Source of the DNA: JBGSMF01 sp964651475
GTDB lineage: Bacteria; Chloroflexota; Anaerolineae; Fen-1058
DNA: 64,000 nt
Direction of reading: 5' to 3'
NCBI GenBank assembly: GCA_964651475.1
Contig: CAZYXV010000008.1
Span: forward strand, 1 to 64,000
Shown: one piece after another, positions 17,479 through 25,466 of the stretch
Numbering within the stretch: position 1 is the first letter of the stretch
How the letters are laid out: each line of letters begins with the position of its first letter
Position numbers and translations under genes: made by a program
Notes under the pieces: model-generated
The model's input: the letters and a program-made list of their open reading frames with translations, nothing else
What the model was told of the DNA's origin: nothing
Databases searched by the model: none

Positions 17479-17940
17479 TTACTCGCTCTGCAGACGCCTT
17501 AGCAACCCTACCAATAGATTTATTCTTGGCACGTTTTCCATATAGCGCCTGTACGCGTCACCGAATTTAATGACGTTTTGCTGTTCGCCTTGCAGAATGA
17601 ACCCATAGACGATGGCAGTGTTTGCAGATGAAATCAAAAGCACAAGCCAATGCGGACAGAAGAAAAAGTATGAGAGGAAGCATAGCATAGCGCCCAGGTA
17701 CATTGGATGGCGAACCAGTCCATAGACACCTCCTTCAACAAGACCTGCATTCTTGTTGCTCACAAGTGCAACGATAGAAAGCACAACCAGGCCAATGCCA
17801 AGACCAAGGAGTATCCATCCAAAATATCTGAGAGGACGCAAGACATCGGGAGCATCAAGAGTGAAGACAAGGTAAACGAACAAAGCTATTGAGAGGCCAT
17901 TAACAATATACCCCAGTGTTTCTATTGTCTTTTGTTTCAT
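17479..17940 (-). CDS. ICMT-type membrane methyltransferase 6
   Basis: A 153-residue membrane protein with four helices and the family signatures GGVYGLVRHPMYLGAM and QGEQQNVIKFGDAYRRYME. The usual EE before the last helix is EQ here. A GGGA six bases before the ATG at 17940 favours that start over an ATG at 17952. It heads the stretch of methyltransferase genes that continues to 9 kb. Substrate unknown. Confidence 0.82.
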   Translation of the reverse strand: MKQKTIETLGYIVNGLSIALFVYLVFTLDAPDVLRPLRYFGWILLGLGIGLVVLSIVALVSNKNAGLVEGGVYGLVRHPMYLGAMLCFLSYFFFCPHWLVLLISSANTAIVYGFILQGEQQNVIKFGDAYRRYMENVPRINLLVGLLRRLQSE

Positions 17941-17989
17941 CTCAATTCCCATTCATTGCAAAACTCGGCGACAGTACGATGTTCCCCAA

Positions 17990-18083
17990 CTAGCAGGCTG
18001 TCGGAGAACCTCCGCTCCGACCCTCGTCCTCGAGGGTCGCCCGCCCCGAGGACGGGGTGGGGAGCGCCTCTCCGGCAGACTAC
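17990..18083. repeat. palindromic intergenic repeat, copy 2
   Basis: An imperfect inverted repeat of 94 bp: its left end (TAGCAGGCTGTCGGAGA) pairs with its right end (CTCTCCGGCAGACTA), and it holds inner hairpins GACCCTCG-TCCT-CGAGGGTC and CCCCG-AGGA-CGGGG. It is related to the element at 5830-5904. Confidence 0.7.
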
Positions 18084-18108
18084 CAGGGTCACAGAATAGT
18101 TTCACAAC

Positions 18109-18735
18109 TTACTCTGCACGTCTGATATGAGCAAGTACGTGAGCCAGAGCTCTTGCAGTACCAAGTGGATAGAGCCGAACTTGCAAATCTACCCCCTCTT
18201 CCCCTGCCACCAGCCGGGCTCCTTTGTCCAGCAATTCTGCCAGCGATGGCTTGCCCTCCAATCCTTGGATTACTTGCCCTTCCGTCAGTGCAATAACAGC
18301 CAACACCTCATCGGGCGGCAGGTTCTTTGGCTTTTCACGCAGGCGCGCTTTGTATATCACGATGCGATATAGCTCGCCTACCCGTGGAGTACCAGGCGGG
18401 TGAATCATTTCATACAATGCAAATGGGCGTGGCTGATCGCTCACATCAACCCGCTGAACCGACCCTGGCTGAGGAACGTACCACGTGACTAGAGCAGACA
18501 CAATGTCAATCTCTGCTCCGATCTCCTCTTTCGCTTCCCGGTGTGCACACATTAACCAGTCTTCGCCTGCTTCTCGATGACCTCCTACGCCAGCGTAGAA
18601 TAGCTCACCTGGGAGACAACAATGGCGGCAACCTGCCAGAAAGAAGAGATAGCGTTCACTGTCATCTTGTAAGGCAAGCCCAACTCCGGTTTCTGCGCCC
18701 TCGGGTGCAAAGTCTGCTATCGCCCTGATTATCAT
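18109..18735 (-). CDS. Nudix hydrolase
   Basis: A 208-residue protein with a Nudix box at about residues 51-73: GGHREAGEDWLMCAHREAKE followed by EIGAEID. The segment before it (FFLAGCRHCCLPGELFY) is cysteine-rich. The domain is flanked by an extra C-terminal part of about 80 residues with no clear family. Substrate unknown. It stands alone between the palindromic repeat and YibE/F, with a 116-bp gap upstream in which I see nothing clear. Confidence 0.82.
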   Translation of the reverse strand: MIIRAIADFAPEGAETGVGLALQDDSERYLFFLAGCRHCCLPGELFYAGVGGHREAGEDWLMCAHREAKEEIGAEIDIVSALVTWYVPQPGSVQRVDVSDQPRPFALYEMIHPPGTPRVGELYRIVIYKARLREKPKNLPPDEVLAVIALTEGQVIQGLEGKPSLAELLDKGARLVAGEEGVDLQVRLYPLGTARALAHVLAHIRRAE

Positions 18736-18851
18736 CCGTTACTCACTGGCGCTAATTTACCCGCTAGCGCCGCCTAACAGCATATATTCCATACGAGTAT
18801 GGCAACCCAGACTGGCGCTGCGGTGTATTTGCGCTGTTGTTTCATTTCAGC

Positions 18852-20030
18852 CTATTCTTGTGACACTCTGGTGGGCCAGCCAAAGCTGCGCAGCAGGCTG
18901 GCGATGAGGGTCGTAATCGGCACGGCGGCAATCAGTCCCAGGCTGCCGACCAACGCGCGAGCGATTTCTTCGGCAATCAGCTCGCGGTTGAGCGTGTATA
19001 GCCACGGCTCGGGGTACAACTGGAATAACAACAGCAATGGCATCGCTGCCCCTACGTAGGCCAGCACCAGCGTGTTGATGGTGGCTGCAATGTGGTCGTG
19101 CCCAATGTTCATCGCGCGCAGGTACAACTCGCGCCAGCCAAGCGCCGGATTAGCTGCGGCCAGTTCCATCACAGCCGAAGCCTGTCCAACAATCACGTCG
19201 TCCAGCACACCCAGCGATCCTACAATCATTCCAGCCAACAGCAACCCGCGCAAATTGATGGACGCGCCGGCCGCCTGCAAGAACATGGCTTCTTCCGAGC
19301 CAAAGCCATTGAGGCGCGCCAGCCCAACGGCAAATGAGGCGAGCATACCGGTGAGTGTCAGGCTGACCAACACGCCCAACAGCGCCGCGTGCGTCTTGAG
19401 CGCCCAGCCTTGCGTCAGATACAGGGTGACGGCCAGCAACACAAACGAGCCAACCACACTGACGAGCACTGGATCGCGCCCGGCTAAAATCTGCGGCAAG
19501 ACAAAGCCCATCAACACCACAAAGCTAATTGCCAGTCCCAGCAGCGCTCGCGCGCCTTTCCAGCCGCTCACCAGTACGGTGAAGGCGATAAAAACCACGC
19601 CCAGAAGCGCCAGCGCCCAAATCCGTACCACATCGGTAACCATAAAAAACTGCCGCCCGTCCGGCTGCGTGACCGCCATCGCCAGCACGTGGTCGCCCTC
19701 GCGGTACAGCGAGTCCTCGCTGGTCACGTTCATCGCGCCGTGCTCGACCTCGGCGCGCTGCCCCTTGAGCGGGCCGCTGAGGATTTCCAATTCCAATCGC
19801 TGCACAGGCTGTGATTGCCCCGGCGCGACCTCTTGCTGCATCGTTTCGATCACGCGCACCACGCGCGCCTCGACCGTCTCCGAACTGCCGGCCGCGCTGG
19901 TCTGCGGCGTTGGCTCAACCTGGCTGGGCTGTTGGCGCGCGGGTGTCAGCGCCAACGTTGCCAGCGCGCCCAAGGCCAGCACACCCACCAGGGCAACTAT
20001 CACAAATGGCGTGTTCCATCTAACTCGCAT
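18852..20030 (-). CDS. YibE/F-like membrane protein
   Basis: A 392-residue protein of the YibE/F family (function unknown, widespread in Firmicutes and Chloroflexota). It has one N-terminal helix, an exported beta-rich part at about residues 35-130 (VEARVVRVIETM, RAEVEHG), then seven or eight membrane helices with the conserved GSLGVLDDVIVGQASAVMEL and NIGHDHIAATINTLVLAYVGA. AGGAAAAG precedes the ATG. It lies 42 bases after the radical SAM gene, perhaps the last member of that unit. Confidence 0.88.
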   Translation of the reverse strand: MRVRWNTPFVIVALVGVLALGALATLALTPARQQPSQVEPTPQTSAAGSSETVEARVVRVIETMQQEVAPGQSQPVQRLELEILSGPLKGQRAEVEHGAMNVTSEDSLYREGDHVLAMAVTQPDGRQFFMVTDVVRIWALALLGVVFIAFTVLVSGWKGARALLGLAISFVVLMGFVLPQILAGRDPVLVSVVGSFVLLAVTLYLTQGWALKTHAALLGVLVSLTLTGMLASFAVGLARLNGFGSEEAMFLQAAGASINLRGLLLAGMIVGSLGVLDDVIVGQASAVMELAAANPALGWRELYLRAMNIGHDHIAATINTLVLAYVGAAMPLLLLFQLYPEPWLYTLNRELIAEEIARALVGSLGLIAAVPITTLIASLLRSFGWPTRVSQE

Positions 20031-20072
20031 ACACTTTTCCTGCGCCCCGCCCGGCGCAATGGTTTGCCTTGT

Positions 20073-21044
20073 TCATTTTGCTTCCGGCCTCTCTTCATTG
20101 AGGTACCGTAGACCCACTGCGCTCCAAAAGCGGCTGCCGTAACGTTCGATTACCTGGGCCTGCCCGCTGGCTGCTAAGGCGCGTAACGCTTCTTCTACCT
20201 GCCCCGGCGTCCAATGCTCCAGAGCTTGCGCCAACTCTTCTTCACGCATCGGGTGGCGGGTGATGACGTTGACTATAGCATCAATTATACCCTGAGAGCC
20301 AGAAGGGGATAAATCAAACGCACCCTCCGGTGGATGCACCACCTGCGCGATATCGCCCAGAATAGTCACGGCCCGCCTCAATCCTGCCTCGTCCGGCGGC
20401 TGCACCCATGGCTCAGCCGGCGGGCGAGTGGGCAGGTTGAGGTGAACCTGGTCCGGCTGAATCGCTTGTAGCACTGCCGCAATTTCGCTCAAGGCCGCTT
20501 CGGTGTCGTTCAAGCCTTTGACCAGCATCACCTCGATCCACAGTTTGCCGGTGTATTCTTGCCGAAAAGCAATCAGCCCATCTACCAGCCGCTCAAACGT
20601 CAACATTGGCCAGGGCCGGTTGATTTTGCGATAGAGCTTGTCATTGCCTGCATCGAGCGTGGGTAACACTGCATCGGCAGTGCACAGAGCCTGTCTCACT
20701 TCAGGCAAATACAACAACGCGCCATTGGTGATGACGGCTACCGGCAAATCGCTCGACACCTTGACCTGGTAAATCAGCCAGCCGAGTCCAACGTGCAAGG
20801 TCGGCTCGCCGGAGCCGACAAAGGTCACCCAATCTATCTCGCCGGGCCTGTGCGCGGCCAGGGACTGCTTCACTTCTGCCAGAATTTCCTCGCGCGGGAA
20901 ATATTCCAGCCGCTTGTTCTGGAGCGGAACGCTGCGGCCCAGTTGGCAATAGACGCAGTTCCAGTTGCACGTTTTTGGGGGGATGGGGTCAATGCCCAGC
21001 GATTGCCCCAAGCGCCGCGAAGGAACGGGGCCAAAAACAAACAT
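20073..21044 (-). CDS. radical SAM protein (tungsten/molybdenum-cluster-type, MoaA-like)
   Basis: A 323-residue radical SAM enzyme. It opens FVFGPVPSRRLGQSLGIDPI and has the CxxxCxxC variant C-N-W-N-C-V-Y-C for the 4Fe-4S cluster that cleaves S-adenosylmethionine, followed by FVGSGEPTLH. The C-terminal 80 residues form a small winged-helix-like part. This family (COG0731-related) is widespread in anaerobes and unassigned. The start at 21044 has AGGTGGAG upstream and lies eight bases after the Nudix stop. It is at the tail of the iron-sulfur cluster region. Confidence 0.86.
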   Translation of the reverse strand: MFVFGPVPSRRLGQSLGIDPIPPKTCNWNCVYCQLGRSVPLQNKRLEYFPREEILAEVKQSLAAHRPGEIDWVTFVGSGEPTLHVGLGWLIYQVKVSSDLPVAVITNGALLYLPEVRQALCTADAVLPTLDAGNDKLYRKINRPWPMLTFERLVDGLIAFRQEYTGKLWIEVMLVKGLNDTEAALSEIAAVLQAIQPDQVHLNLPTRPPAEPWVQPPDEAGLRRAVTILGDIAQVVHPPEGAFDLSPSGSQGIIDAIVNVITRHPMREEELAQALEHWTPGQVEEALRALAASGQAQVIERYGSRFWSAVGLRYLNEERPEAK

Positions 21045-21051
21045 GCTCCAC

Positions 21052-21528
21052 CTAATGAAAAAAAGCCTGGCCTCGGAAGGCAAAAGCGTCGCTGGCCTTG
21101 GCTATGCAGCAAGGACGCATCGGCGGCAATTCATCCCTGGCAAAGTAGCGCGCTGCCAGGCTCTCTTTCATGTCCGGCTCCAGCTTACCGCCCGCCACCC
21201 AGCACTCGAAAAACAGCGTCACCGGTTGAACTTGGTCGCCGTTGGGATAGGCAAAAGCATACTCTGGCGAAGAATAGACGCCTATGAGCATGGTCGGCTC
21301 GACTTGCAGGCCGGTCTCCTCACGCACCTCGCGCACAAGCGTTTCGGCCACACTCTCGCCCGGCTCCATAGCGCCGCCGGGAAAGCCCCACAGGTTATCT
21401 CCGTCGCTGCGCCGCACGAGCAAGATGCGGCCCTCGGCGTCTCGGATGCAGGCGGCGGCTGAGGGGCCCAGCAGCAAATCGTGCCCGACGCACTGGCGCA
21501 AGCGAAGCAGATAATCAGTTATTCCCAT
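21052..21528 (-). CDS. Nudix hydrolase
   Basis: A 158-residue single Nudix domain. The Nudix box is complete (GGAMEPGESVAETLVREVRE then ETGL). It begins TDYLLRLRQCVGHDLLLGPS and keeps YPNGDQVQPVTLFFECW, sequence features that are also present in both halves of the tandem Nudix protein at 62-1018; the three domains are paralogues. It overlaps the start of the NifU-like gene's end by 14 bases, so it is translated together with it. Substrate unknown. Confidence 0.87.
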   Translation of the reverse strand: MGITDYLLRLRQCVGHDLLLGPSAAACIRDAEGRILLVRRSDGDNLWGFPGGAMEPGESVAETLVREVREETGLQVEPTMLIGVYSSPEYAFAYPNGDQVQPVTLFFECWVAGGKLEPDMKESLAARYFARDELPPMRPCCIAKASDAFAFRGQAFFH

Positions 21529-21967
21529 GTCCGCTATCTTTTTCTACGGCCTGATGATAGTCGGCAATAGCCTCTCGCAGCGTGTTGACAGCCAGTTCAG
21601 CGCAGTGAACGCTCTCCTCGGGCAAGCCGTCCAGCGCAGCGATCAAATCCTGCGGCTTGATTTTGCTCGCTTCCTCCAGTGACATCCCCTGGATCAGTGT
21701 GGTGAGCTTGCTTCCACAAGCCGTGGTGGGTCCACAGCCATCGGTCACAAAGCTGGCCTTTTCGATTCGCTCCCCATTCAACCGCAGGTAAATCTCCATC
21801 GTATCGCCGCACTGCCCATGCACAACCCCCTGCGCATCAGGTTCAGGCATGTCGCCCAGGTTTTTGGCGTGGTAAAACTCCTCGACGACCTTGTCCGAGT
21901 AGATCTCTCGCGCCTGTTCGATGATCTGCTGTTGAAGCTCGTCTACCATGCGGTCAAAATTGTCCAT
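21515..21967 (-). CDS. NifU/IscU-like iron-sulfur scaffold protein
   Basis: A 150-residue protein of the IscU/NifU N-terminal family, which assembles 2Fe-2S or 4Fe-4S clusters for transfer. All three cysteine positions are present: GQCGDTMEIYL, DGCGPTTACGS and HCAELAV. An extra N-terminal helix of about 30 residues precedes the usual start. ATG 21967 has AAGGAA upstream; the in-frame TTG at 21973 is less likely. Compare the paralogue at 26450, which has lost the middle cysteines. Confidence 0.88.
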   Translation of the reverse strand: MDNFDRMVDELQQQIIEQAREIYSDKVVEEFYHAKNLGDMPEPDAQGVVHGQCGDTMEIYLRLNGERIEKASFVTDGCGPTTACGSKLTTLIQGMSLEEASKIKPQDLIAALDGLPEESVHCAELAVNTLREAIADYHQAVEKDSGHGNN

Positions 21968-21991
21968 GCTCAACTTTCCTTCTGCAGCTGC

Positions 21992-22681
21992 TCAAGCCGC
22001 CGCGCCACCTCGGCCAATTGCCGCTGCAGCTCGCCGGCTGTTTCCTTCAAGGCAGCGATTTCGGCAGTATCGCAATTCTTGTGTAAAAGGCGTCCGCGCA
22101 AGCTCAGTTTTGGCAAAATTACACAACTTTCGGGATACTGCCGCGATTTCCTCCTCGCGGGAACTGACCGGGACGGGCAAAGGCGACGGCGCGGCGGCGC
22201 GCCCGCCCATTGCCATGCCCCCTCCTACTCCACGCCCCATCCCCTGTCCTCGCCCCAGTCCGCGTCCCATTCCCCTGCCTCGCCCCATGCCTCTGCCAGC
22301 TCCCATCCCTCGTCCCGCGCCCGCGCCTGCCCCGGCTTGGGCGCTGGCGGCTGTGAGGGATGGCAGTATTCCTGCCTTGAAGCTCTCAACCGCGTCTCGC
22401 ACTGTTCCAATATTGAAAAGGTAGATAGGCACGCCGGCAGATCGAAATACGTCCAGGGCGTTCGGACCCACGTTCCCGGTCACCACCGCCTGGGCGCCTC
22501 TCTCGATGAGGAGCTGGGCGGCCTGGATGCCGGCTCCACTGGCGGCGGCCACGGCGGGATTCTCAATGGCCTCGAACTGCATGGTCTCTGTCTCGACAAG
22601 AATGTACGTGGGACAGCGTCCAAAAATGGGGCTGGTGGGCGCATCCAGGTTCGCGCCGCTCGACGTGATTGCTATTTTCAT
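21992..22681 (-). CDS. NifX/orange-protein-like cofactor-binding protein with mobile-element frameshift
   Basis: A 229-residue reading frame whose first 115 residues match the NifX/NifB-C/orange-protein family (MKIAITSSGANLDAPTSPIF, GRCPTYILVET, VTGNVGPNALDVF), which binds metal-sulfur cofactors. A low-complexity Gly-Arg-Met tract follows (about residues 120-165). The paralogue at 27986 ends in a coiled coil starting EEIAALKKTAGELRQQ. Here the same coil (IAALKETAGELQRQ...) is present in the DNA but in another frame, because an 80-bp element with an 8-bp target duplication (88 bp added) interrupts the gene at 22055-22150. The present frame therefore ends with about 40 unrelated residues. The original stop would be at 21970-21972. 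The main domain may still be functional. Confidence 0.85.
   Translation of the reverse strand: MKIAITSSGANLDAPTSPIFGRCPTYILVETETMQFEAIENPAVAAASGAGIQAAQLLIERGAQAVVTGNVGPNALDVFRSAGVPIYLFNIGTVRDAVESFKAGILPSLTAASAQAGAGAGAGRGMGAGRGMGRGRGMGRGLGRGQGMGRGVGGGMAMGGRAAAPSPLPVPVSSREEEIAAVSRKLCNFAKTELARTPFTQELRYCRNRCLEGNSRRAAAAIGRGGAAA
22063..22142. mobile_element. 80-bp miniature inverted-repeat element (MITE-like) with 8-bp target duplication
   Basis: Ends are perfect 9-bp inverted repeats (GGCAGTATC / GATACTGCC); the similarity goes on inward to a shared TTGTGTAA at the same distance from both ends. The element is flanked by direct repeats GCGATTTC at 22055-22062 and 22143-22150. It carries no gene, so it must be mobilised by a transposase elsewhere. 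Insertion adds 88 bp and shifts the frame of the NifX-like gene. Confidence 0.85.
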
Positions 22682-22718
22682 CTGTGTTCCTCTATGCAAA
22701 AATCACTTTCTAATGTGC

Positions 22719-23771
22719 TCAGGCCCGAGCGGTCGGCACGGCCTTGACGAATGCCTGCACCAGGGCCGGAAGCTCGGCCAGTTCCACCGCCTCCACCTGG
22801 CCCGCGTCGCAGCGCGGGGCCACAGTAGGATCAATCGGCAACTGGGCCAGCATGGGCGCGCGGGCGGCCAGCGATACTTCAAAGGCGTGGCTGGGGCCAA
22901 AGATTTCGTGGCGCTTGCCTGTTTCAGGGCAGACAAAGTAGGCCATGTTTTCCACCACGCCCACAATCGGCACATTGACCATCTGCGCCATGTGCACCGC
23001 CTTGCGCACAATCATCGAGGCCAGGCTCTGCGGCGTGGTCACCATCACAATGCCGTTCAGCGGCAGCGATTGCATCGTCGTCAGCGCCGCGTCGGCTGTG
23101 CCGGGCGGCAGATCCACCAGCAAGTAATCCAGGTCGCCCCAGAACACATCGCCCCACAATTGGGTGATGGCTTTTCCGATGAGCGGCCCGCGCCACACCA
23201 CCGGCTGGTCGTCGGATTCCAGCAACAGGTTGAGCGACATAACCTTGACCCCCGTGCTGCTCTGCGGCGGGCGCAGCCCCACCGGCGCGCTGCTCACCGG
23301 CCCGCTCAAGCCGAACAACTTGGGGATGCTGGGGCCGGTGATGTCGGCATCCAGCACGCCAACGCGCGAACCTTGCCGCGCCATGGCCGCTGCCAGCAGG
23401 GCCGTGACGAGCGATTTGCCCACGCCGCCTTTGCCGCTCATCACCGCCACCACGCGCCCAATGTGATTGTACTTGAGCGCCACGCCTTCTTCTTGCGGCT
23501 CGCCAAAGATGGCCTTGCGCTCCTCGTCGGTCATGGCCGTCATGCGCACATTCACCTGGCTCACGCCGGGCAGCGCGCCGACGGCCTTTTTCACGTCGGC
23601 CTCAATCTGGCTCTTGAGCGGACAATTCGGCACGGTCAGCGCGAGGGTAATGTTTATCGTTCCATCTTCGCGCGCTTCTACCTCGCGCACCATTTTCAAG
23701 TCGGTGAGACTGCGGTGCAGTTCAGGATCGTTGACTTGAGACAGGGCTTGCAGCACTTGGTCTTTTAACAT
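22719..23771 (-). CDS. Mrp/NBP35-family iron-sulfur carrier ATPase with N-terminal DUF59
   Basis: A 350-residue cytoplasmic protein. Residues 1-80 are a DUF59/MIP18 domain (VNDPELHRSLTDLKMV and NCPLKSQIE with the conserved cysteine). Then comes a MinD-type P-loop domain with deviant Walker A GKGGVGKS, DADITGPSIPKLFG, VDLPPGTADA and the late FVCPETGKRHEIFG, where other members have CPHC; here only one cysteine remains in that spot. The family carries 4Fe-4S clusters to target proteins. ATG 23771 follows GGAG; the gene overlaps the end of the VKOR gene by 50 bases. Confidence 0.9.
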   Translation of the reverse strand: MLKDQVLQALSQVNDPELHRSLTDLKMVREVEAREDGTINITLALTVPNCPLKSQIEADVKKAVGALPGVSQVNVRMTAMTDEERKAIFGEPQEEGVALKYNHIGRVVAVMSGKGGVGKSLVTALLAAAMARQGSRVGVLDADITGPSIPKLFGLSGPVSSAPVGLRPPQSSTGVKVMSLNLLLESDDQPVVWRGPLIGKAITQLWGDVFWGDLDYLLVDLPPGTADAALTTMQSLPLNGIVMVTTPQSLASMIVRKAVHMAQMVNVPIVGVVENMAYFVCPETGKRHEIFGPSHAFEVSLAARAPMLAQLPIDPTVAPRCDAGQVEAVELAELPALVQAFVKAVPTARA

Positions 23772-24933
23772 TCTCTTCTCCATTGAGTAAATTTGAAATC
23801 GCGCGCGCGCCGGGCGCTGCCGCCAGCCACAATAGTATGGTCATTATCACGGCCGAGCTCAGGCACCAGGCGCACGTCGCGCCGATGACAAAAGGCTCCA
23901 AAAAGGTCAGATAAATTGAAAACAATGTTCCAAACAAGGTCATGGCGAATAACGCCGCCGACGCAAGGTGGGCTAACAACCCGCGCCCAAGGCGGCCGGC
24001 CAGCCACGCCATCAAGATGGCAACGTAGCCCAGCACGCCAAACACGCCGACGTGCAAAAAGCCAAACAGCAAAGCATACTCGCTCTGCTGGACTGTGTTG
24101 CAATCGCCCACCGGCCCGCACACGGCGGCCACATGCTGCGTTTCCACAAAAGCCAGGTAGCCGGCCACGCCCAGCCCTACCAGCGACAACAGCGGTATCG
24201 CCCACACTTGCCTGGCATGCCCTGGCCTGGCGGCAAGACGTCGAAAGGTAACACCCACGTAGCCCACGACGCATACCATTCCCAATAATACCACAATAGA
24301 CAACCCATTGCCTGCCAGGTCGCGGGATATTTTTTCGCTCAGGCTGGGCGGGTGGTCATCGGCAATGATCAATCCCGCCGGGGCCGCGGTAGGCGCAGGC
24401 GTGGCCGTTGCCTTGGTGGTAGAGACTGGCGATGGGCTTGCCTCTGGCGTTGCCGCTGCGGGCGTGGCGGTTGACGCTGTATTTGCGGCGGCGATGGCTT
24501 CTGGCAAGCCGGGGATGTCAGGCCAATCCACGCCGCCTTGCGCCAGGTATTGCTCGACCAGTCCCGGGAATTGCTGTGGGATTTCCACCGAGCCAACCAA
24601 CACCACGTCGCGGATGACGAGTGCCGGCACGCCAAGTCGGTCATCAGGAATGTTGTATCCTTGGACTGCTGCCTGGTATAACGCCTGGCCGCCGGCGTCT
24701 GCCACGTTCACACCAACGATTTGCAACTGGTCGCCATACTTTTCGATCAGCGGCGGCAAGTCTTCGGTGATGACCTTGTGGCAGTGCGGGCAGGAGGTCG
24801 AGTAAAATATCACCGCCCGCACCACTGGCTCATCGGCGCGAGCCGGCCTGCCGTTGCCGCTGGCTAACCAGAGCAGCGCGCAGATAATCAGCGCACTGTA
24901 AAAATTAACAGTTTTTCGCTTGACTGATCTCAT
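23722..24933 (-). CDS. thioredoxin-like domain fused to VKOR-type disulfide-forming membrane enzyme
   Basis: A 403-residue exported/membrane protein. After a signal helix (residues 8-25) there is a thioredoxin-like domain with active site CPHC at 48-51. A Pro/Thr/Ala-rich linker (about 160-205) leads to a VKOR domain of five helices with loop cysteines (CGPVGDC) and the redox pair CAWC. VKOR makes disulfide bonds in exported proteins, passing electrons to quinone. In most bacterial fusions the thioredoxin part is at the C-terminus; here it is first. GGAG precedes ATG 24933. It lies just upstream of the Mrp gene in an otherwise cytoplasmic cofactor cluster. Confidence 0.87.
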   Translation of the reverse strand: MRSVKRKTVNFYSALIICALLWLASGNGRPARADEPVVRAVIFYSTSCPHCHKVITEDLPPLIEKYGDQLQIVGVNVADAGGQALYQAAVQGYNIPDDRLGVPALVIRDVVLVGSVEIPQQFPGLVEQYLAQGGVDWPDIPGLPEAIAAANTASTATPAAATPEASPSPVSTTKATATPAPTAAPAGLIIADDHPPSLSEKISRDLAGNGLSIVVLLGMVCVVGYVGVTFRRLAARPGHARQVWAIPLLSLVGLGVAGYLAFVETQHVAAVCGPVGDCNTVQQSEYALLFGFLHVGVFGVLGYVAILMAWLAGRLGRGLLAHLASAALFAMTLFGTLFSIYLTFLEPFVIGATCAWCLSSAVIMTILLWLAAAPGARAISNLLNGEENVKRPSAASPVSSQRS

Positions 24934-24972
24934 TGCATCTCCAACGTTTTGCAAGTTGTTTAGTCACTTGCA

Positions 24973-25032
24973 ACTAGCTTGACAATGTCACGCCTGCGTT
25001 CACCCCATGAAATACGATATGGTCAAGCTAGT
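24973..25032. repeat. 60-bp inverted repeat between CGGC and VKOR genes
   Basis: Perfect 11-bp arms ACTAGCTTGAC (24973-24983) and GTCAAGCTAGT (25022-25032), with similarity extending inward to about 17 bases. The right arm contains the TAG stop of the CGGC gene. It could be a transcript end between two parts of the cluster or a small repeat element; no target duplication is seen. Confidence 0.6.
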
Positions 25033-25465
25033 CGTAGGCGCGGCGCATTTGCTCGTCAGTCAAAACGTGCTGGATACGTTCTTGCCATCTGGCTGACTGC
25101 CAGGTGCCGAGCTGCTGGTGGGTCAGATAATAGTTCTGCGGGATGGGATGGGTGCCAACTATCACTTGCAACTGGTATTTGGCCGGGATGAATTCGCAAA
25201 AAGCCTCCAGGCGGGGGCAGGGCGGATAGCCAACGACGAGGCCCGTAGCCAGGTGAATGATCTCTGCGCCGTTCTTTTTCATCTCGGCGGGCGCATACTC
25301 GACGTTGCCGCCGGGGCAGCCGCCGCAGGTGGTATAGCCCACCAGCTCGATTTGTTCGTCCTTGTAAAGCGCAAAGGCGCCTTCGCGGTTCCGCATCGCC
25401 CGCAAACACTTGCCGCCTGCGCAGGTGTGATAACGGTTACAGATGATAATGCCGATTTTCTTCAT
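25028..25465 (-). CDS. CGGC-domain protein
   Basis: A 145-residue protein of the CGGC family, a cysteine-rich putative metal-binding family of anaerobes. It shows ICNRYHTCAGGKC near the start, the name-giving TTCGGCPGGNV near residue 46, and YPPCPRLEAFCEFI near residue 80. Its role is unknown; cysteine placing suggests a metal or iron-sulfur centre. It starts one base after the HEAT-repeat gene, so the two are coupled. Confidence 0.87.
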   Translation of the reverse strand: MKKIGIIICNRYHTCAGGKCLRAMRNREGAFALYKDEQIELVGYTTCGGCPGGNVEYAPAEMKKNGAEIIHLATGLVVGYPPCPRLEAFCEFIPAKYQLQVIVGTHPIPQNYYLTHQQLGTWQSARWQERIQHVLTDEQMRRAYD

Positions 25466-25466
25466 A

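Noticed and set aside
22506..23768. A 420-codon open frame on the plus strand over the Mrp and NifX genes
   Set aside because: It is antisense to two clear families, is very rich in His and Arg, and shows no domain; a codon-bias shadow.
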